This document shows positions 20,601 to 25,735 of a stretch of 25,735 nt of DNA, piece by piece. The position numbers and the translations under genes were made by a program. The notes under the pieces are model-generated. The model saw only the letters and a program-made list of their open reading frames with translations, was not told where the DNA came from and did not search any database. Each line of letters starts with the position of its first letter. Position 1 is the first letter of the stretch. This DNA is from Choristocarpus tenellus KU-1152 (taxonomy: Eukaryota > Phaeophyceae), in the NCBI GenBank assembly GCA_964200185.2, contig CAXNAD020000178.1:1-25735 (forward strand), written 5' to 3'.

Positions 20601-23523
20601 AAAGGTTCACCTCCCACCATCTCTATCTATCTATCATATCATCACACTGAGCTCCTCCCTATTCTCTACAAGAACTCACACATATGTTTCATACTGGCAC
20701 TACCCTTTTGTCAAGTTTCTCATTTTTGGGTGGGTTGATACAATCTTCCACAATGTTTTTTTTTTGTTCTGTTGTGATTGAACGTATCTATAATCCTATA
20801 GGGTTAGGGTTAGGGATAGGGTTAGCATCCTATCTACCATTGGGTTAGGGTTAGGGTTAGCATCCTATCTACCATTCTCTTGCACTGGCTACATGACCAA
20901 TAGTGCATACTTGGATCTACTTCACTACTTCACTAATACACAACCGTTAATAATAACAATAATAATAATAATAATAATAGTAATAATAATAATAGTAATA
21001 ATAATATAATAATAATAATAATAGTAATAATAATAATAATACCCGACACAATACTATAATGAGTGACACTTAATGCAGTGAAGGCTAAAGGCAAACACAA
21101 AAACCTCCTTTCCTTTCCTTTCCTACAAGACTTAATAAATAATAATAAATATCACTCACCAGGACAGTACTGTTACATAGACTACATATACTACATAGAT
21201 TACACATAGATTACACATACTACATAGACCAATACCAAGAAAGAAAAGTCATATCCACCAATGGTGATTTCAATCATTTTTCATCTCTAGTGAATATGAC
21301 ATCACATTGTAACAGAACCAGCATGTCCTCTTGTGTTAATACCATTAATACCATTAATAGTATTAGGGTTAGGGTTATACCATTAATACAATTAATACCA
21401 TGGTATTACCAAAGAGTGGTAATAATAGAAACTTCTGCTACAGAGTGTGAGAGAGAAGAGGTATGCATTGCATCATTGTATTTTCTAAGACTGAGAGTTG
21501 GCTCATGGGCAGAAACATCACATCAAACCAAGCCTGAGTATGTCCCTTGACCAACAATAATAAAACTAATGATATATTTCAAGTACTGCCAATGTAATAC
21601 CAATTCTCATACAGGATATCACGATATCTCATGATTGATACATTAGAAAGATTGACAAAAACCAGGTAGTTATCAAACCTACACCTTGTCCAGACACAAA
21701 GGATGTATCTGTCAGGAAAGAGTGATTACATCCATTGTCAATAAAAGTGCAACAGCAGTATCTCAATGTCTCAAAGGTCAACAGAAGGTACATCCAAATG
21801 TGACAAAAAAAAATGTCAAAAGTCAACAGAAGGTACAAACTACACCCCACCAACAAAACACTCAAGGAATTTAAAAAAAAACAAGATATGATAACAATGA
21901 TCACAGCATGGAATAGAGATCAAGGCAACTAACTAACTGATTGACTGACACAAAGAGCTGCACAGCAAACAGGACAGTAAACAGAGGAACTAAACAGAGG
22001 AGGAAGTAACCCAATGCCCTCTACACAGTACAGTTTCTGTTTAACCCAATCCCAATCCCAAGTGTCGAACACATCTAAATAGCATAATGCCATTTTGTTC
22101 CTTCCTTGCCTGGAGTCTGCAGTGAAGTTAACACAAAACACTCTTTGCATCCGCTTGGTGTGATAGACTTCCCTTGATCGTCCTGCCTGTCTATCAAAGA
22201 TGCGCACTGTACGGTCATATGCGGCAGAAGCAAACTCTTGACCAGTAGGAGAGAAACTCACATCCATGACTGCCGACACATGATCCTTGTGGACCATCAG
22301 AGCCTGGTACACAAAAACAACGACCAGATTCACATACATCAAGTCATAGTCATAGTCGAAGTCATAGTCGAAGTCATAGTCATAGTCAAAGTCATAGTCA
22401 AAGTCATAGTCAAAGTCATAGTCATAGTCATAGTCAGTCATAGTCATAGTCAAATTCAGTCATAGTCATAGTCAAAGTCATAGTCAAATTTATAGTCAAA
22501 TTCAGTCATAGTCATAGTCAAAGTCAGTCACAGTCATAGTCATAGTCAAAGTCATAGTCAAAGTCATAGTCAAATTCATAGTCGAAGTCATAGTCATAGT
22601 CATAGTCAAAGTCAAATTCAGTCAGTCATAGTCAAAGTCAGTCATAGTCATAGTCGAAGTCATAGTCAAAGTCATAGTCAAATTCATAGTCAAATTCAGT
22701 CATAGTCAAAGTCAGTCACAGTCACAGTCATAGTCAAAGTCATAGTCAAAGTCTAGTCAAAGTCATAGTCAAAGTCAAAGTCGAAGTCATAGTCAAAGTC
22801 ATAGTCAGTCAAAGTCATAGTCATAGTCAGTCAAAGTCATAGTCATAGTCAGTCAAAGTCATAGTCATAGTCAAAGTCAGTCATAGTCATAGTCAAAGTC
22901 AGTCATAGTCATAGTCAAAGTCATAGTCAGTCAAAGTCATAGTCATAGTCAGTCAAAGTCATAGTCATAGTCAAAGTCAGTCATAGTCATAGTCAAAGTC
23001 AGTCATAGTCATAGTCATAGTCAAATTCAGTCATAGTCATAGTCATAGTCAAAGTCATACTTAACGTTCAAGTTAAAAACATTTTATTGATAGAACATCT
23101 CTCTATAGTATCCACATTCTATGTATGTATATTCATCATAACTAAGAAATCTAATTCAAATTGTATTCATTGTAACTAAGAAGTATAATTCAAATTATAT
23201 TCATTATAACAAAAAAATACATCGCTCAAAGCATATTCATCGTAACTAAGAAATATCATTCAAATTATATTCATTATAACTAAGAAGCATCATCCAAATT
23301 ATATTCACTATAACTAAAAAAATATCATTCAACGTTGACAATGATGATCTCACCACAGAACAGTCCCAGTATCAAATGACAGATGCACTAGCAGTGAATA
23401 AATTACCTGTGATAAATTTCTCATGTCAAATGTGTGTAGGTTATAGTCCTCATTAGCACATACAAAGTTCATCGGCTCCTGCGGGTTCCATGCCACAGCA
23501 TTCGATCGCATCTGGAGCACCAC
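17697..23523 (-). CDS. DCAF13: SOF1/DCAF13 homologue, WD40 protein of the small-subunit processome (C-terminal half)
   Basis: SOF1/DCAF13 is a nucleolar WD40 protein of the U3 processome needed for 18S rRNA maturation. Exons in transcript order are 23523-23407, 22303-22110, 20279-20154, 18920-18809 and 17783-17697. All phases agree (0, 2, 2, 0), giving 211 residues and a TAA at 17699-17697. Recognised pieces are MRSNAVAWNPQEPMNFVCAN then EDYNLHTFDMRNLSQ; HKDHVSAVMDVSFSPTGQEF, YDRTVRIF and SREVYHTKRMQRVFCV; VVSGSDDTNLRIWKARASER; MPEIRRIAKHRHVPKIIKKA (start of the Sof1 domain); and IKHSQPGTVKLVPDRKKRIV at the end. The family has about 445 residues, so the N-terminal WD repeats are missing and probably lie beyond a large intron or the right edge. 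The intron after 22110 has a GC donor. The identity is very secure; the 5' end is unknown. Confidence 0.92.
17784..18808 (-). other. Last intron of SOF1
   Basis: It lies between CGAAAG|GTAACC and CCTTCAAG|ACTGAC on the minus strand, phase 0. It contains a four-copy CCCTAA tract at 18436-18461 (plus strand) and GAGCAACAT repeats at 17827-17846. No other coding sequence was seen. Confidence 0.8.
18921..20153 (-). other. SOF1 intron with telomere-type tracts
   Basis: It lies between AAGAG|GTACAA and CCCTCAG|GTATGC on the minus strand; the junction rebuilds an Arg codon (LKKR|YAHMPE). Tracts lie at about 19698, 19789, 19941-19964 and 20013-20030. Nothing else was recognised. Confidence 0.8.
20490..20575. 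repeat. Perfect 20-bp inverted repeat overlapping a 10-bp inverted repeat
   Basis: The arms TTGTATTTGTCCAATCAAAT (20514-20533) and its exact complement (20556-20575) enclose a 22-base loop. A second perfect hairpin, CAATGTAGGT/ACCTACATTG (20490-20499 and 20507-20516), shares three bases with the left arm. They may be the remains of a foldback element or an RNA structure in the intron. Confidence 0.8.
20799..20876. repeat. Duplicated telomere tract plus flank
   Basis: TTAGGGTTAGCATCCTATCTACCATT occurs twice, about 44 bases apart, each copy with its own TTAGGG tract. The first tract has one AGGGATAGGG variant. As at 7979, the tract and its single-copy flank were copied together. Confidence 0.8.
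20947..21043. repeat. AAT trinucleotide microsatellite
   Basis: AATAAT runs broken by AAC and AGT variants, about 97 bases, within a SOF1 intron. Confidence 0.85.
22341..23060. repeat. AGTCAT/AGTCAA/AGTC satellite, about 720 bp
   Basis: Irregular array of the 6-base units AGTCAT and AGTCAA with inserted 4-base AGTC steps and some AGTCACAGTC, AGTCGA and AAATTC variants. The arrangement shows higher-order blocks (for example the three CAAAGTCATAGTCATAGTCAGT units at about 22808-22870). On the minus strand the right part reads as Asp-Tyr/Asp-Phe dipeptides, which is a repeat artefact. Confidence 0.9.
23131..23336. repeat. 34-bp minisatellite, six copies
   Basis: Units begin ATTCATYRTAACTAAG at 23131, 23165, 23199, 23235, 23269 and 23303. 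Spacing is 34 bases, with one spacing of 36. Each unit ends in CATTCAAATTAT or a variant. Confidence 0.85.
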
Positions 23524-23858
23524 CTGACAGTTACAATTACAGTTACAATTACAATTACAGTTATTGTGATAGTCAAACCAACTGGTTGATCGGTTTCTAT
23601 TGCTAGGTTATCTTGTCATTGACCTGGTGTATACCATTGTGGGTGTTAATGTGCGTGTGGGTGTTGTTAAAACACCATCTGTAGTAAATGCCTCATCTTA
23701 GAGTTAGGGTTAGGGATATCATGGTGTAAAATACCTTCGAAGGTTTGTGTGCGTTATTAAAAACAGGTCAAAAGGGTGTGCCAACTTGTGTCCCATATAG
23801 TCCCTTGAAGAGTGTACGAATGTCTAACCCTAACCCTAACCCTAACCAAGTCATCTAC
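23524..23858. other. Gap between SOF1 exon and candidate upstream exon
   Basis: It holds CAGTTACAATTA repeats (23526-23562), GTGGGTGT repeats (23637-23670), a TTAGGG tract (about 23701-23714) and a CCCTAA tract (23825-23847). A SOF1 exon with a DRSxxLYDxR motif is expected here or further right but was not found. Confidence 0.5.
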
Positions 23859-24016
23859 TTGGCAGCTTCAAGCAAAACAAATCAGAGTGAGGCCAAGTCA
23901 CTAGACGTGAAAACTCTTGACCAAATAAGGTACACGGTACTACCTTATTTGGGTGCCATACATCTGTACCGCGTTGTCCATAGATCCATACCGTTTGAAG
24001 ATGATCAAATTCATTT
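23859..24016 (-). CDS. Candidate additional SOF1 exon (WD repeat segment)
   Basis: After a good acceptor (TCTTCTTTCAG) the minus strand reads NEFDHLQTVWIYGQRGTDVW and then HPNK, followed by RLVTWPHSDLFCLKLPS. This follows the SOF1 order 'xxDHxxxxVFATCGxQVDIWxxxR...W..D....VKFNP', with a longer loop. The donor would be CCAA|GTAGAT at 23859/23858 (phase 1). A following exon carrying 'DRSxxLYDxR' is needed before 23523 and I could not find it. The stretch could also belong to the 3' end of the neighbouring transposon. Confidence 0.35.
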
Positions 24017-24521
24017 CTGAAAGAAGATTTGAAATCCTTGACGAATTTCTGGTAAGGGGTCAGCTCTTTTTTATTATTATTACTCCCCATCCATCACAAT
24101 TTTATCAGTCACATAAAAACGCCTCCATGTCTAGCTTCGGAGTGTTTTCAAACTCAACAGACAACTACCTCAAGTCATTCTTCTTTACCCTTGTGTGCTT
24201 CACACTCAAGTCATTTCCCCCCTTTCTATCTAAGGACTTGATTGTACACCACAAGAAGGAGCTGCCAAGCCCTCTCAAGTGCGGTTTCATCATACTCCTC
24301 ATACTGTTTCTTAATGACCTTCACCATCTCCTCCACGGACCTAAGCCGCTCCCCCATCACCCACCAATTTAAAGACCTGAAGGAGCACAGGTCCATGATA
24401 TTGAGGTCAGGGGAGTTAGATGGCTTCCCCTGCAACCAAGGCAGCTTGGTCTTGATTGCAGGCAGTAACTCCTCCGTGTACCACTTCCTGCACCACAAAT
24501 GGTCTAAAGTACGGTCCGACT

Positions 24522-24611
24522 CATACACATACACATACACATACTCATATACATACACATATAAATATACATATATATACACATCCACATCCACATACAC
24601 ATACACATACC
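24522..24611. repeat. CATACA/CATATA microsatellite inside the transposase
   Basis: About 15 six-base units (CACATA with TCATAT and TCCACA variants). It lies where the transposase should carry its second catalytic Asp block. Confidence 0.85.
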
Positions 24612-24824
24612 CCTTTTTATGGTTCTAATAACGGTTCTTGCTTGTCCTGTCTGCCGTTATTGGTGCAAACACACACCAAACACCAAGCTTTCCATCAAAG
24701 CCATCTAAGCCTTGTGCTGAACCTGAGAGGGCGTTGGCAGCAATGATCATGGCTTTGGGGATATGACTCTTGTAATGCACAGGAGGGGACCCAGGAAGGT
24801 CACCATCATCCTCATACGGAAATA

Positions 24825-24901
24825 CCCTAACCCTAACCCTAACCCCATCAGCCATCACGTAAAACCAGGTTTCACCCAAATAACCCTAACCCTAACCCTA
24901 A
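24825..24901. repeat. Two (CCCTAA)n tracts inside the mariner-like transposase
   Basis: Tracts at 24825-24845 and 24881-24901 are separated by 35 bases that encode ETWFYVMADG. In the transposase frame the first is translated as Arg-Val repeats between MADG and FPYEDDGD. A shorter third tract is at 25023-25036. Confidence 0.9.
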
Positions 24902-25214
24902 GATGGGTAGTGTTATGTTCAACACGGAGGCGTTCACACCACATTTCCGGTGCACGTTGTTGCAAACAAAAAAAGGGTTCAAGCTTGAGTCCATTCTCCA
25001 TACCATACCTTTTGCCACAATTTAAGGGTTAGGGTTTAATCCAGCGGCGATTCGACATGGCCCCCATATCATCATCCAACCACCTGTTTATGGTGCTCGT
25101 GCTATAATTGAGCCCCTTGGTGACCATTTTCATTGTCACCTGACGCACTGTGGATGACCGATTATTGGAGTTAATAATATGTATTGCGACCATCTTGGTC
25201 GGTGTGAGCACCAA

Positions 25215-25400
25215 AGGTCACCATCTTAGTTGATACTACCTCCTGCCACCCCTAGGTCAGCCTTGTGACCACCCCTAGGTCAGCCTTGTGACCACCCCTA
25301 ACCCTAAGCTGATCAGCGAACTCCTCCCAGTCCTAACCCTAACCCTAACCCTAACCATAGCCCTCACATGTAATGCTCGGACAGTCCAAACTCCACTGCT
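25215..25400. repeat. 24-bp direct repeat and CCCTAA tract
   Basis: CACCCCTAGGTCAGCCTTGTGAC-type units are repeated about 2.5 times (25246-25300), the last copy running into CCCTAACCCTAAG. A four-copy CCCTAA tract follows at 25332-25355. Confidence 0.75.
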
Positions 25401-25556
25401 GTGAGGGTTAGGGACTGTGAGGGCTAGGGACTGTGAGGGCTAGGGACTGTGAGGGTTAGGGGCTGTGAGGGTTAGGGACTTTGAGGGCTAGGGACTGTGA
25501 GGGCTAGGGACTGTGAGGGCTAGGGACTGTGAGGGCTAGGGACTGTGAGGGCCGAC
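25401..25556. repeat. 16-bp tandem array of a telomere-like variant
   Basis: About ten copies of GTGAGGGYTAGGGACT. Each unit contains GGGTTAGGG or GGGCTAGGG, so it looks like a telomere repeat extended by a 4-base spacer pair. Copies are nearly identical, differing mainly at the Y position. Confidence 0.9.
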
Positions 25557-25735
25557 CCAACTTGTCATGGCAGTGGACTTGCAATGGTCACCTGTTAATA
25601 ACCTGCACTAAGACCATTGCAAGGGTTTGCCAAACTGCAAGCACAACCGTGGTATTCAGGGAATGCTTGGACACCCTTCCTACGCAGGGGGGGTCGACAG
25701 GGGGGTTGCCAAGCCGACGTTCTGACCCTCGACGT
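25557..25735. other. Right edge, nothing recognised
   Basis: Moderately GC-rich single-copy sequence with GCAATGGT/ACCATTGC inverted words (25591-25622). No coding or RNA feature could be supported. Confidence 0.4.

Larger units (their letters stand above)
20280..22109 (-). other. SOF1 intron with a GC donor (GC-AG)
   Basis: On the minus strand the donor reads CTCCAG|GCAAGG (22110/22109) and the acceptor GATCAG|GTTTGT (20280/20279). Joining gives TADSRFVVSGSDD, the expected family sequence. A GT donor was not found that would keep this join. The intron holds the hairpin, telomere tracts and AAT array listed separately. A plus-strand frame at 21290-21550 shows no family. Confidence 0.75.
22304..23406 (-). 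other. SOF1 intron filled by satellite DNA
   Basis: It lies between CACAG|GTAATT and TACCAG|GCTCTG on the minus strand, phase 0. Nearly all of it is the AGTCAT-type satellite and a 34-bp minisatellite. Confidence 0.85.
24105..25214 (-). mobile_element. Decayed mariner-like (Tc1/mariner/IS630 superfamily) transposase
   Basis: Read on the minus strand: an HTH-like part at 25214-25029 (STSTINRWLDDDMGAMSNRR, then WIKP), the start of the DDE core at 24879-24850 (ETWFYVMADG, where the family has HIDEKWFY), then HYKSHIPKAM and FDGKLGVW (24800-24670), and the third catalytic block SPDLNIMDLCSFRSLN (24430-24370). A C-terminal helix region and a tail in another frame (NDLSVKHTRVKKNDLR) run to a stop at 24105. 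The first catalytic Asp reads Gly, the second Asp block is replaced by a CATACA microsatellite, several stops and frameshifts occur, and three (TTAGGG)n tracts interrupt it. It cannot encode an active enzyme. Terminal inverted repeats and the TA target site were not identified. Confidence 0.8.

Noticed and set aside
22238-22465. Plus-strand frame with Val-Ile repeats over the AGTCAT satellite
   Set aside because: It is the complement of a SOF1 exon and of the satellite; no gene is supported.
3838-25355. CRISPR-like or true chromosome-end telomere
   Set aside because: The tracts are 1-4 units long, in both orientations and irregularly spaced. There is no spacer regularity and no long terminal array.

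Overview
This is eukaryotic nuclear DNA. It has long AT-rich introns, GT-AG splice sites, no operons and no bacterial-style gene packing. About 45 short (TTAGGG)n/(CCCTAA)n tracts are scattered through introns and intergenic DNA, so the telomere repeat is probably TTAGGG. Long introns, a mariner-like transposon of the plant/protist type and a green/protist-like SOF1 sequence suggest an intron-rich protist or alga. I cannot name the lineage.

Two convergent, multi-exon host genes can be rebuilt by homology and by splice phases that agree from exon to exon. (1) Plus strand, about 1521-12747: an ALKBH8-type gene, with an AlkB-like domain followed by a Trm9-type tRNA wobble-uridine methyltransferase. 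The methyltransferase part is convincing and has its motif I. The AlkB-like part keeps the order of the fold but appears to have lost most or all metal and 2-oxoglutarate ligands, so it looks like a pseudo-dioxygenase. (2) Minus strand, 23523 down to 17697 (possibly from 24016): the C-terminal half of SOF1/DCAF13, a WD40 protein of the small-subunit rRNA processome. One of its introns uses a GC donor. Its 5' exons are not found in the window.

Layout. 1-1520: a less AT-rich flank with a short tandem repeat and unassigned open frames. 1521-12747: ALKBH8-like gene. 12748-17696: intergenic, with a frameshifted retroelement-like tail (14999-15314), a fragment weakly like a SYLF domain (about 14456-14620) and a diverged repeat pair. 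17697-23523: SOF1 exons, with introns carrying an AGTCAT-type satellite of about 720 bp, a 34-bp minisatellite, AAT repeats and a perfect 20-bp hairpin. 24105-25214: a decayed mariner-like transposase on the minus strand, cut by telomere-repeat tracts. 25215-25735: tandem repeats, one of them a 16-bp telomere-like variant.

Both host genes serve translation: one modifies the tRNA anticodon wobble base, the other helps make the 40S ribosomal subunit. Convergent neighbours in eukaryotes are not usually co-regulated, so I draw no functional link. The main oddities are the decayed AlkB domain and the dense telomere-repeat tracts, some duplicated with their flanks and some lying inside the transposon. 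All calls come from reading the sequence; no searches were run.
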